DNA from: CAZJHX01 sp964545715
Lineage (GTDB): Bacteria > Myxococcota_A > UBA9042 > GCA-2863065
Assembly: GCA_964545715.1 (NCBI GenBank)
Contig: CAZJHX010000212.1
Span: 1 to 15,732 of the forward strand
DNA: 15,732 nt
Reading direction: 5' to 3'
This document shows, one piece after another, positions 1 through 6,248 of this stretch. Made by a program: the position numbers and the translations under genes. Under the pieces are notes generated by a model. The model was not told where the DNA came from. It did no database searches and was given only the letters and a program-made list of their open reading frames with translations. Positions within the stretch are counted from its first letter, which is position 1. Every line of letters starts with the position of its first letter.

Positions 1-90
1 TGACACCGGCGATACGGGTGACACCGGCGATACGGGTGACACCGGCGATACGGGTGACACCGGCGACACCGGCGACACGGGCGACACCGG
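1..90 (+). repeat. 18-bp coding tandem repeat (DTGDTG stalk)
   Basis: An 18-bp unit, tgacaccggcgatacggg, is repeated perfectly three times (1-54) and then twice in degenerate form up to about 90. It runs off the left edge. It encodes Asp-Thr-Gly triplets, read as a flexible stalk between the missing N-terminus and the first folded domain. The period is a multiple of three, so copy-number changes would keep the frame. Confidence 0.9.
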
Positions 91-3000
91 AGGCACGCTG
101 GGCGACACATGCGAGACCGCCCATGAAGTGGCTTCCGCCCCCTTCACGGCAGAGGGTGACACCACCGAGCTGAACCCCGACTACTTCTACAGCGCCGGCG
201 CGTGCCCGCCCGAGACCGGTGGCTGGGGCGAGGGCTCCAACGACGAGGTGTACGCCTTCACCCCGGCAGAGTCCGGCGTCTACACCATCACGCTGGAGTC
301 GTCCTTCGACTCCAACCTGTACGTCGCGACCGACTGCGCGGACATCGACAACAGCTGCGTTGCCGGCGACGAGGAGATCGGGTCGGCGGCCATCGAAGAG
401 GTCACGCCACTCCTGGAGGCCGGCACCACGTACTACATCATCGTGGACGGCTTCGGCAGCACCAGCAATCAGGCCGGTACCTACACGCTCACTATCGCCG
501 AGCCCTGCATCCCCGACTGCGGCCTGGCCGAGTGCGGCGACGACGGCTGCGGCGGCACCTGCGGAGCGTGTGACGGCAGCATCTGCCAGGACGGCTTCTG
601 CGTCGACCTCTCCGACCAGTGTGAGCCCACCACCCTGCTGGGCTGCGGCGACTCGGTAGCGGACGCCTCCAACGCCGGCGACGGCGCCACCCTGGCCTTC
701 AGCTCTTACGACTGCCTGGGCGGCGACTTCGCGGGCGCACCCGAGATCGCCTACACGCTCAGCGTCGAGACCGACCAGGTCGTGACCGTCGCCGCCGACG
801 ACACGTACCCACTCTCCGTCCTGGTGCTCGAGGACACCGGCGCCGGCTGCGACGCCACCGACGCCGCGGGCTCCTGCATCGCGGGCGGCGGCTCGGTCAC
901 TTTCGACGCCAAAGCGGACGCCACCTACTACATCGTCTGGGACGCCGAGAACGCCGGCATCGTCCCCTCGTTCGGCTTTGACGTGACCTGCTGCACCCCG
1001 CAGGCGTGTGACGGGACCACCTGCGGCGACGACGGCTGCGGCGGCACCTGCGAGTGCGCCGACGGTCTCGGCTGCGTGGAGGGCACCTGCGTGGACACCG
1101 GCACCGGCGACACCTGCGAAGACGCCTTCCAGGTCGACGCCGCGCCCTTCACCGGCACGGGCGACACCGCCCCGTACAACCCGGACTACGGCTACTCGTC
1201 GGGCCAGTGCCCGCCCGAGACCGGCGGCTGGGGGGCCGGCGCCAACGACGTCGTTTACGAGTTCACTCCCGATGTCGACGGCAGCTACCTGATCTCGCTC
1301 GAGTCGTCATTTGACTCCAACCTGTACGTGGTCACGGACTGCGCCGACATCAACGGCAGCTGCGTGGCGGGCGACGAGGACATCGGCTCCTCGGCCATCG
1401 AGACCGTCGAGCCCTCCCTCACCGCGGGCACGACGTACTTCATCATCGTGGACGGCTACGGTACCACCAGCAACCAGACCGGCACCTACACGCTGACCAT
1501 CGACGCGCCCTGCATCGCCGACTGCTCCGACGCCGAGTGCGGCGACGACGGCTGCGGCGGCTCCTGCGGCACCTGCGAAGCCGGCATCTGCCAGGAGGGC
1601 GCATGCACCGAGCTCTCGGACGTGTGCGAGCCCATCGACACCGTCACCTGCGACAGCGACCTGGTGGAGCTGAGCAACGCGCAGGACGGCGCCACCCTGG
1701 CCTTCGCCGATTACAGCTGCACCAGCGGTGACTTCACCGCGTCCCCCGAGATCGCCTACGAGCTGACCGTCGAGCAGGACTCGGTCGTCACTGTCGAGGG
1801 CACGGACGACGGCGCGCTCAGCATCGTCATCCTGGAGGACACAGGCGACGGCTGCGACAACACGGAAGCCGCCAAGTGCGTGACCTCCGGCTCTTCCTCG
1901 GTCACGTTCAACGCCACGGTCGACACCACGTACTTCGTCGTCTGGGACGCGAGCGGCGCGGACACCACCATCGTCCCCAGCTTCTCGTTCAACGTCGCCT
2001 GCTGCATCCCGTCCGGCTGTGACGGCGTGTTCTGCGGCGATGACGGCTGCGGCGGCACTTGCGGCTGCGACGGCACGCAGATCTGCGACCCGACCAACGA
2101 CACGTGCGTGGACCCCGAGGTCGGCGACACCTGCAGCGCCCCCTTCACCGTCGACGAGATACCGTTCTCGGCCGAGGGCAACACCGAGACCGCCACCAAC
2201 CAGTACGGCTACTCCAGCGGCGCCTGCCCGCCCGAGACCGGCGGCTGGGGCTCGGGCTCCAACGACCACGTCTACGAGTTCACGCCCGACACCACCGGCG
2301 TCTACACCATCTCCCTGACCGGCAACGGCTTCGACAGCAACCTGTACGTCGTCACCGACTGCGGCGACATCGACGGCAGCTGCATCGCCGGCGACGAGGA
2401 CATCTGCTCCAGCTGCACCGAGTCGGTGGACGTCCTGCTGGAGGCCGACTCCTCCTACTTCATCATCGTCGACGGCTACGGCACCGGCAGCAACGTCGCG
2501 GGGCCGTACACCCTGACGATCGAGCCGCCCTGCATCCCCGACTGCACCAGCGCCGAGTGCGGTGACGACGGCTGCGGCGGGTCGTGCGGCACCTGCGAGC
2601 AGGGGCTGTGCAGCGAAGGCACCTGCAGCATCCTCTCGGACATCTGCGAGCCGCTGGACACGCTGGCGTGCGACGACAATCTGGCCGGCCTGTCGACATC
2701 GATGTCCGGCGCCACCCTGGCGTTCGCCGCATACGACTGCATGGGCGGCGACTTCACCGCCTCGCCCGAGATCGCCTACGAGTTCAGCGTGGACAACGAC
2801 CAGGTCGTCACCATCGAGGGCACCGACGACGGCTCCGCCAGCATCGTGGTCCTCGAGGACACGGGTGACGGCTGCGACACCGACCCGACGCTGACCAAAT
2901 GCGTCGCAGGCGGCTCCTCCAGCGTCACGTTCAACGCGGTGGCGGACGCCCTCTACTTCGTCGTCTGGGACACCTCGGGCGCGGACGTCTCCATCACCGA

Positions 3001-3556
3001 CGACTTCTCCATGGCGGTCTCCTGCTGCACGCCCGAGGGCTGCGACGGCACGACCTGTGGCGACGACGGCTGCGGCGGCACCTGCACCTGCGACGGCGTG
3101 CTCATCTGCGACCCCGACTCATCGACGTGCGTGGACGCCTCCGAGGGCGACACCTGCGACGTGCCGTTCGTGGTCGACGCCCTGCCCTTCAGCGCGACCG
3201 GCGACACCGTCCTCAGCACGGGCCAGTACGGCTACAGCAGCGGCGCGTGCCTGCCCGAGACCAGCGGCTGGGGCGCGGCCTCCAACGACCAGGTCTACCT
3301 CTTTGTGCCCGAGACCTCCGGCACCTTCCAGGTCGATCTGACCGGCTCGTCCTTCGACAGCACCGTCTACGTGGTCACCGACTGCGAGAACATCGACAAC
3401 ACCTGCCTGGCGGGCGACGACGACATCTGCTCCAGCTGCACCGAGACCATCACGTTTGAGGGCGAGGCGGGCACCGAGTACTTCATCGTCGTCGACGGCT
3501 TCGGCAACTCCTCCAACATCACCGGCAGCTACACGCTGGACATCACCCAGCCGTAG
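2..3556 (+). CDS. Large secreted repeat protein with PPC-like domains and CGDDGCGG Cys-rich modules (5' end outside window)
   Basis: The frame is open from the left edge, so the true start and any signal peptide lie upstream; 1184 residues are visible, ending at TAG. Residues 1-33 are an Asp-Thr-Gly stalk. Then come three full units of about 335-341 residues (starting at residues 34, 369 and 708, each with GDTC) and a final half unit (1049-1184). Each unit has an A domain resembling the bacterial pre-peptidase C-terminal (PPC) beta-sandwich (strands like YxFTP, DSNLYVVTDC, YFIIVDGYG and GTYTLTI), a Cys-rich module, a second sandwich (B domain, with SPEIAYE and VILEDTG), and a second Cys-rich module. 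Such domains usually act as extracellular binding or spacing modules, and no catalytic motif is visible. It ends directly after the last A domain, without a MYXO-CTERM-like tail or membrane helix. The GTG at 128 is not the start, because the repeat frame continues through it. A surface or secreted adhesin-like role is inference. Confidence 0.9.
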   Translation, partial: DTGDTGDTGDTGDTGDTGDTGDTGDTGDTGGTLGDTCETAHEVASAPFTAEGDTTELNPDYFYSAGACPPETGGWGEGSNDEVYAFTPAESGVYTITLESSFDSNLYVATDCADIDNSCVAGDEEIGSAAIEEVTPLLEAGTTYYIIVDGFGSTSNQAGTYTLTIAEPCIPDCGLAECGDDGCGGTCGACDGSICQDGFCVDLSDQCEPTTLLGCGDSVADASNAGDGATLAFSSYDCLGGDFAGAPEIAYTLSVETDQVVTVAADDTYPLSVLVLEDTGAGCDATDAAGSCIAGGGSVTFDAKADATYYIVWDAENAGIVPSFGFDVTCCTPQACDGTTCGDDGCGGTCECADGLGCVEGTCVDTGTGDTCEDAFQVDAAPFTGTGDTAPYNPDYGYSSGQCPPETGGWGAGANDVVYEFTPDVDGSYLISLESSFDSNLYVVTDCADINGSCVAGDEDIGSSAIETVEPSLTAGTTYFIIVDGYGTTSNQTGTYTLTIDAPCIADCSDAECGDDGCGGSCGTCEAGICQEGACTELSDVCEPIDTVTCDSDLVELSNAQDGATLAFADYSCTSGDFTASPEIAYELTVEQDSVVTVEGTDDGALSIVILEDTGDGCDNTEAAKCVTSGSSSVTFNATVDTTYFVVWDASGADTTIVPSFSFNVACCIPSGCDGVFCGDDGCGGTCGCDGTQICDPTNDTCVDPEVGDTCSAPFTVDEIPFSAEGNTETATNQYGYSSGACPPETGGWGSGSNDHVYEFTPDTTGVYTISLTGNGFDSNLYVVTDCGDIDGSCIAGDEDICSSCTESVDVLLEADSSYFIIVDGYGTGSNVAGPYTLTIEPPCIPDCTSAECGDDGCGGSCGTCEQGLCSEGTCSILSDICEPLDTLACDDNLAGLSTSMSGATLAFAAYDCMGGDFTASPEIAYEFSVDNDQVVTIEGTDDGSASIVVLEDTGDGCDTDPTLTKCVAGGSSSVTFNAVADALYFVVWDTSGADVSITDDFSMAVSCCTPEGCDGTTCGDDGCGGTCTCDGVLICDPDSSTCVDASEGDTCDVPFVVDALPFSATGDTVLSTGQYGYSSGACLPETSGWGAASNDQVYLFVPETSGTFQVDLTGSSFDSTVYVVTDCENIDNTCLAGDDDICSSCTETITFEGEAGTEYFIVVDGFGNSSNITGSYTLDITQP
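101..3553 (+). repeat. 3.4 copies of a ~1-kb domain-cassette repeat
   Basis: Cassettes start at 101, 1106, 2123 and 3146, giving periods of 1005, 1017 and 1023 bp; the fourth holds only the first sandwich domain. Each begins with a Gly-Asp-Thr-Cys motif. Within A domains, copies 1 and 2 read DEEIGS or DEDIGS followed by AIE, whereas copies 3 and 4 read ICSSCTE, adding a CxxC pair. This splits the copies into two related pairs. Confidence 0.88.
533..3079 (+). repeat. Six CGDDGCGG cysteine modules
   Basis: The octapeptide CGDDGCGG occurs at 533-556, 1022-1045, 1538-1561, 2033-2056, 2558-2581 and 3056-3079. The three after A domains continue as a GxC segment plus CxxGxC and are preceded by Cys-(Ile)-x-Asp-Cys; the three after B domains are shorter and preceded by Cys-Asp-Gly. 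The DNA is nearly identical between copies. High Cys density in an exported protein suggests small disulfide-stabilised knots separating the sandwiches. The same motif is familiar to me from secreted proteins of Myxococcota and Bradymonadales. Confidence 0.85.
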
Positions 3557-3562
3557 TTCTGC

Positions 3563-3568
3563 TACCCT
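3563..3568 (+). promoter_or_regulatory. Possible -10 box of a leaderless transcript
   Basis: TACCCT lies 7 nt before the ATG at 3576 and matches TATAAT at only 3 of 6 positions. No Shine-Dalgarno sequence precedes the ATG. No good -35 lies at 16-18 nt; a TGGACA at 3537-3542 is 20 nt away. The call rests on the spacing being like that of three better examples in this window. Co-transcription with the upstream gene, 19 nt away, is an alternative. Confidence 0.3.
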
Positions 3569-3575
3569 CTCGGGC

Positions 3576-4097
3576 ATGGCAGCTTTTGAGGCACTGACAT
3601 TGCGCCGCCGCGCGCTTCGAGCGGCGCGAGCCGTGGCTCTGGGCGCAGCGTTGACCCTGACCCCCGCCTGCTCCAGCACGGACACCGCGGCCCCCACGGA
3701 CACGGTCGTCGTCGCGGACACCGGCACAGGGACCGGCTCCGGGACCGGCAGCACCACCGGCACGGACTCCACAACGTCCACCACGGGCACGACCTCGGGC
3801 GGCGACACCGGCGTCGAGACCGCTCCGGCACCGTGCAACATCGCTAAGGACAGCCACTGCCCGTCGGTATGCACGCCGGCTCAGGACGCCGACTGTTGCG
3901 AGGACGTCGAGGGCACCTGGCTGGCCGACAACACCTGCAGCGAGTTCTGCAACCAGGAGGGCCCGGACGGGTCGTGCCCAAGCTTCTGTCACGAGGGCGA
4001 CGACGCGGACTGCTGTGAGAAATTCGGGGGATTCTGGGACGGTGGGGGGTGCGCAGTACCGGGACCGTTCGTGGCCCCGGCACTTCGCGTTGTCTGA
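3576..4097 (+). CDS. Lipoprotein with Gly/Thr stalk and twin Cys-rich modules
   Basis: The product has 173 residues. The start at 3576 gives a basic n-region (RRRALRAAR), a hydrophobic stretch and a relaxed lipobox TLTPAC with Cys32 as predicted lipidation site; upstream in-frame codons only lengthen the N-terminus. Residues 33-84 are a Thr/Gly/Ser/Asp-rich linker. Residues 87-159 hold 12 Cys in two matching modules: C95-x3-C99-x7-CC(107,108)-x12-C121 and C134-x3-C138-x7-CC(146,147)-x11-C159. Both have DADCCE followed by an aromatic-Gly stretch and a final Cys. These are probably disulfide-bonded domains on the outer surface. The gene follows the repeat-protein gene by 19 nt on the same strand and could share its mRNA. 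I do not recognise a named family, and the function is unknown. Confidence 0.82.
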   Translation: MAAFEALTLRRRALRAARAVALGAALTLTPACSSTDTAAPTDTVVVADTGTGTGSGTGSTTGTDSTTSTTGTTSGGDTGVETAPAPCNIAKDSHCPSVCTPAQDADCCEDVEGTWLADNTCSEFCNQEGPDGSCPSFCHEGDDADCCEKFGGFWDGGGCAVPGPFVAPALRVV

Positions 4098-4101
4098 CGG
4101 C

Positions 4102-4117
4102 CCGAGCGCTTACTCGG
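4102..4117. terminator. Weak hairpin between convergent genes
   Basis: CCGAG (4102-4106) and CTCGG (4113-4117) form a 5-bp stem with a 6-nt loop. It lies between the stops of the convergent genes and overlaps the TAA of the minus-strand gene. There is no T-tract on either side, so intrinsic termination is doubtful. Confidence 0.25.
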
Positions 4118-4955
4118 CGCAGGCCTGGACGCAGTCGGACAGGCACGTGTAGTCGGTGCCGCAGTCGTCCGCGCAATCGGTCGCACAGGCTTCGCTGCCG
4201 GCGGCATCAGCGCCCGCCTCGTCGATCTGCTTGTTAGCCTCGTCCTGGGCCTCCTGCGACTTCTCGTCGGCCTCGTTCTCGGCGTCCTCGGCCTTCTCGT
4301 TGGCGTCGTTCGCAGCCTGCTCAGCCTTCTCTTTGGCCTCCTCGAACAGGTCCCACGCCTCCTCGCTCTCCGCGTCGAACCACTCGTGAAGGTCGTCCGT
4401 CAGGAAGTCCAGGTCGTCGAGATCGTCGATGCCGTCGCCGTCATCGTCGTAGTCCAGAAAGTCCATGACGCCGTCCGCGTCGAAGTCAACGCACTCGAAG
4501 ACGCTCTTCTCGCCCTCGTCGTCGCCGATCACGACCACGTCATCAAGGCCGCTCAAGTCGACCACGCCCATATCCAGCGCCTCGGCAAAGTCCGTCTCGG
4601 GAATTTCAAACGTCAGCAGCTCGGCGGGGATAACGTCCTCGAACGTCTCGCTCTTGAGAAACGCGAGCTTCTTGATTTGCCCGTCCACGTGGACGGACAA
4701 GATTGCGGCCACGTCGGCCGGCAGCTCGATTGAGAACTCGCCGGTGTTCTCGTCGACCTCGCCAAGGATGGTCTCGCCATCGCTTGTCTTGGCCGCGATA
4801 TCGGCATCCTCGGCCGTTAGCGCGCCGGACACGGTCCGTGTTTTGTTTTGCTTCTCGGGTGCCTGGGTGCTTTGGCCGCCGCCCTGCGCACAGGCCACCA
4901 GCGAGGCGGTGGAGAGAATGGTAAGAAGAGCGCGAGTCATGGAATTGTGAAACAT
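4110..4955 (-). CDS. Acidic lipoprotein with calcium-loop-like segment, coiled coil and Cys-rich tail
   Basis: The product has 281 residues. The ATG at 4955 is chosen because GGAGG sits 7 nt upstream and a lipoprotein signal follows (LVAC, Cys22). In-frame ATGs at 5054 and 4940 are less fitting. Residues about 41-130 look like a small beta domain (VSGAL, then TGEFSIELP, then DGQIKKLAFL, then LDMGVVDLSG), resembling carboxypeptidase-regulatory-like modules of exported proteins. Residues 157-178 are Asp-rich (DFDADG and DDDGDGIDD) and fit the calcium-binding spacing of thrombospondin type 3 repeats. Residues about 195-248 are Ala/Glu/Lys-rich and should form a coiled coil. The tail has six Cys (257, 261, 265, 271, 275, 279). 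The gene is convergent with its downstream neighbour and divergent from the gene at 5048. A periplasmic or surface structural role is inference. Confidence 0.85.
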   Translation of the reverse strand: MFHNSMTRALLTILSTASLVACAQGGGQSTQAPEKQNKTRTVSGALTAEDADIAAKTSDGETILGEVDENTGEFSIELPADVAAILSVHVDGQIKKLAFLKSETFEDVIPAELLTFEIPETDFAEALDMGVVDLSGLDDVVVIGDDEGEKSVFECVDFDADGVMDFLDYDDDGDGIDDLDDLDFLTDDLHEWFDAESEEAWDLFEEAKEKAEQAANDANEKAEDAENEADEKSQEAQDEANKQIDEAGADAAGSEACATDCADDCGTDYTCLSDCVQACAE

Positions 4956-4962
4956 GTGTAGA

Positions 4963-4967
4963 CCTCC
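4963..4967 (-). promoter_or_regulatory. Shine-Dalgarno sequence GGAGG
   Basis: GGAGG on the minus strand is 7 nt from the ATG at 4955. It decides the start of the acidic lipoprotein over the in-frame ATGs at 5054 and 4940. Confidence 0.8.
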
Positions 4968-5035
4968 GTTGTTCAGGTTCCGGAGAGTTGGACACGCCAC
5001 CCTCAGAAACCGCGCAAAACAAGCCGCAGTGCGCG

Positions 5036-5041
5036 TATCAT
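5036..5041 (+). promoter_or_regulatory. -10 box (TATCAT) of a probable leaderless transcript
   Basis: TATCAT matches TATAAT at 5 of 6 positions and ends 6 nt before the ATG at 5048, so transcription would start at or next to the A of the start codon. There is no Shine-Dalgarno sequence in the C-rich spacer. I do not see a convincing -35 at 16-18 nt. The box lies in the 92-nt divergent region shared with the acidic lipoprotein gene. Confidence 0.5.
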
Positions 5042-5047
5042 GCCCCC

Positions 5048-5803
5048 ATGACACGCACCGCTCTGCTCGCCTTCCTGGTCATCGGCGCCGGCTGCAAGAA
5101 GAAGGCAGACCCGCCCCCCGTACCCGCCCCGGAGGCGACCGCGGAGCACACCGCCGACACGTGGCTGTGGCCCGCCGACCACGGCTCCCAGACGGTCTAC
5201 TTCGACGTGAGTGTCTCCCCCGGGCCCGACGGCAAGCCGCACGTCTACTCGCAGTCAGTGACAACCACGGTGCGGGACGGGACCACCCTGCGACAAAAGA
5301 CCTTCCACATGGTCCCCGGCAAGCCAATCGAGCCGCGCTACGCGATGAAGCGGGTCCTGCGAGCCGACGCGCTCTATCTGGAAGAGCGGGCGAGTTACGG
5401 CGGGCCGGATTTATCGAGCGAGCCCGATCAGCCGACCATGCCCTGGCCGCCGGAGAAAGGGGCCCGGGTGGCCTACGACGTCACCTATCGCGACGGCGAG
5501 AAGGCCACCGGCTCGATCGAGATCATGCGCACCGGCGTGGAGTTCCAGGTCGGCAGCACACGCCATAGCGACTGCATTGCGGTCGTGGAGAAGGACCACA
5601 ACACCGACCTCGACGGCAAGGTGGTCGACAGCCAGGTGCGAGCCATTCATTGCCCACGGCTGGGCGTCGCTCAACGGGTCTCGGAGTTCGAGGGCCGGCT
5701 TTACACGACGACCGCGGTCCGCGTCGAACCGCGCATCCCGCCCCAGTTCGACGTCCCGGCGCCCACCTGCAGCAACGGGCGCTGCAACAATCCGACCCTC
5801 TAA
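5048..5803 (+). CDS. Lipoprotein of unknown function
   Basis: The product has 251 residues. The ATG at 5048 is chosen over the in-frame ATG at 4988 because it directly starts a short signal sequence ending in IGAGC (Cys16), followed by KKK. A Pro/Ala linker (about 20-36) leads to a domain of alternating beta strands (about 48-230). Cys176 and Cys202 could pair; Cys241 and Cys246 sit in a short tail (CSNGRC). The segment at 165-227 (HSDCIAVVEKDHNTDLDG, then HCPRLGVAQR, then FEGRLYTTT) recalls periplasmic beta domains in which a dCxxv strand is followed by a GVxxR strand, but I cannot name a family. There is no catalytic motif. It is divergent from the acidic lipoprotein gene and overlaps the next gene tail to tail by 4 bp. 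Confidence 0.82.
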   Translation: MTRTALLAFLVIGAGCKKKADPPPVPAPEATAEHTADTWLWPADHGSQTVYFDVSVSPGPDGKPHVYSQSVTTTVRDGTTLRQKTFHMVPGKPIEPRYAMKRVLRADALYLEERASYGGPDLSSEPDQPTMPWPPEKGARVAYDVTYRDGEKATGSIEIMRTGVEFQVGSTRHSDCIAVVEKDHNTDLDGKVVDSQVRAIHCPRLGVAQRVSEFEGRLYTTTAVRVEPRIPPQFDVPAPTCSNGRCNNPTL

Positions 5804-6129
5804 AGCGGGGTTAGATGCATCTCGCCCTTCTTGCGATCGGACGGAGACATGCGCATCGCCGTATCGGCCAGCTTCTTCACACGGCGCCGGCGGACGTTGT
5901 TTCGCCCCACCCAGCCCGCTCGCACCAGCGCCCGCTCGGCAGCCCGCGCCAGCACATCCTTGGAGAAGTAGCGCCGGCACGACCCGGCCCACGCGTCGAT
6001 CAGCACCTTGTCGGTGACCTGCGCCAGGCGATCCGAGTCGGCGCTCGACCGAACAGACGACTCACTCCACCCGCACCCCACCAATAGCGCGGCAAAAACC
6101 ACGAGCACGGCTATGCGCTCACAGGACAT
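5800..6129 (-). CDS. Small basic lipoprotein, unknown function
   Basis: The product has 109 residues. The ATG at 6129 gives a compact signal peptide with a canonical lipobox LVGC (Cys19); the longer in-frame ATG at 6165 lies inside the predicted -35 box and is rejected. The mature part is helical in character and basic, with an Arg/Lys cluster at about 80-86 (RRRRVKK) and a single further Cys51. I recognise no family. The stop codon (TAG, 5800-5802) overlaps the TAA of the plus-strand lipoprotein gene. The start faces the caspase-like gene across a 119-nt divergent promoter region, so the two may be co-regulated. Confidence 0.75.
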   Translation of the reverse strand: MSCERIAVLVVFAALLVGCGWSESSVRSSADSDRLAQVTDKVLIDAWAGSCRRYFSKDVLARAAERALVRAGWVGRNNVRRRRVKKLADTAMRMSPSDRKKGEMHLTPL

Positions 6130-6135
6130 GCAAAC

Positions 6136-6165
6136 AGCATACGCGGAGCCCGAGCACCCTCTCAA
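6136..6165 (-). promoter_or_regulatory. Sigma-70-type promoter, leaderless start of the small basic lipoprotein
   Basis: On the minus strand TTGAGA (6160-6165, 5 of 6 to TTGACA) is separated by 18 nt from TATGCT (6136-6141, 4 of 6 to TATAAT). Six nucleotides then lead to the ATG at 6129. The predicted +1 is the A of the start codon, and no Shine-Dalgarno sequence is present. This is the best complete leaderless promoter in the window. Confidence 0.6.
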
Positions 6166-6174
6166 GGGCCTTGA
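6162..6174. promoter_or_regulatory. Palindrome TCAAG-GGC-CTTGA joining two divergent -35 boxes
   Basis: A perfect 5-bp inverted repeat with a 3-bp centre overlaps the minus-strand -35 (6160-6165) and the proposed plus-strand -35 (TTGATT, 6171-6176). It may be mere symmetry of two back-to-back -35 elements, or a shared operator. Confidence 0.45.
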
Positions 6175-6199
6175 TTAAATTGGGTTTTTGTGCCACTAT
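6171..6199 (+). promoter_or_regulatory. Possible promoter of the caspase-like gene
   Basis: TTGATT (6171-6176, 4 of 6) is followed after 17 nt by CACTAT (6194-6199, 3 of 6). This would give a 5' leader of roughly 43 nt carrying the Shine-Dalgarno sequence at 6239-6243. The hexamers are weak and the surrounding DNA is T-rich. Confidence 0.35.
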
Positions 6200-6238
6200 T
6201 CGGCCCCCTGAGTCGCTGCCAAGTCGCTAAAAACAATC

Positions 6239-6243
6239 GAGGA
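6239..6243 (+). promoter_or_regulatory. Shine-Dalgarno sequence GAGGA
   Basis: GAGGA ends 5 nt before the ATG at 6249 and supports that start. It contrasts with the leaderless-style start of the divergent neighbour. Confidence 0.65.
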
Positions 6244-6248
6244 ACAAG

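Noticed and set aside
1..90. Short direct repeats as a possible CRISPR array
   Set aside because: The units are contiguous, have no spacers, and encode Asp-Thr-Gly in frame with the following domains.
128..130. GTG as the start of the first gene
   Set aside because: Upstream codons in the same frame encode GDTCETAHEV, which matches the start of the later cassettes, so the gene begins outside the window.
1307..2269. Open frame of 320 codons on the minus strand within the PPC-repeat gene
   Set aside because: Codon-aligned antisense shadow of the Cys-rich repeats, with Ala/Val/Gly/Arg-rich nonsense composition.
3500..3556. C-terminal sorting signal (MYXO-CTERM or membrane helix plus basic tail) on the PPC-repeat protein
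   Set aside because: The protein stops right after the last beta strand (SYTLDITQP), with no hydrophobic helix or Arg cluster.
4988..4990. ATG at 4988 as the start of the 5048 lipoprotein
   Set aside because: It would add 20 polar residues in front of the signal peptide; the -10 spacing and lipobox favour 5048.
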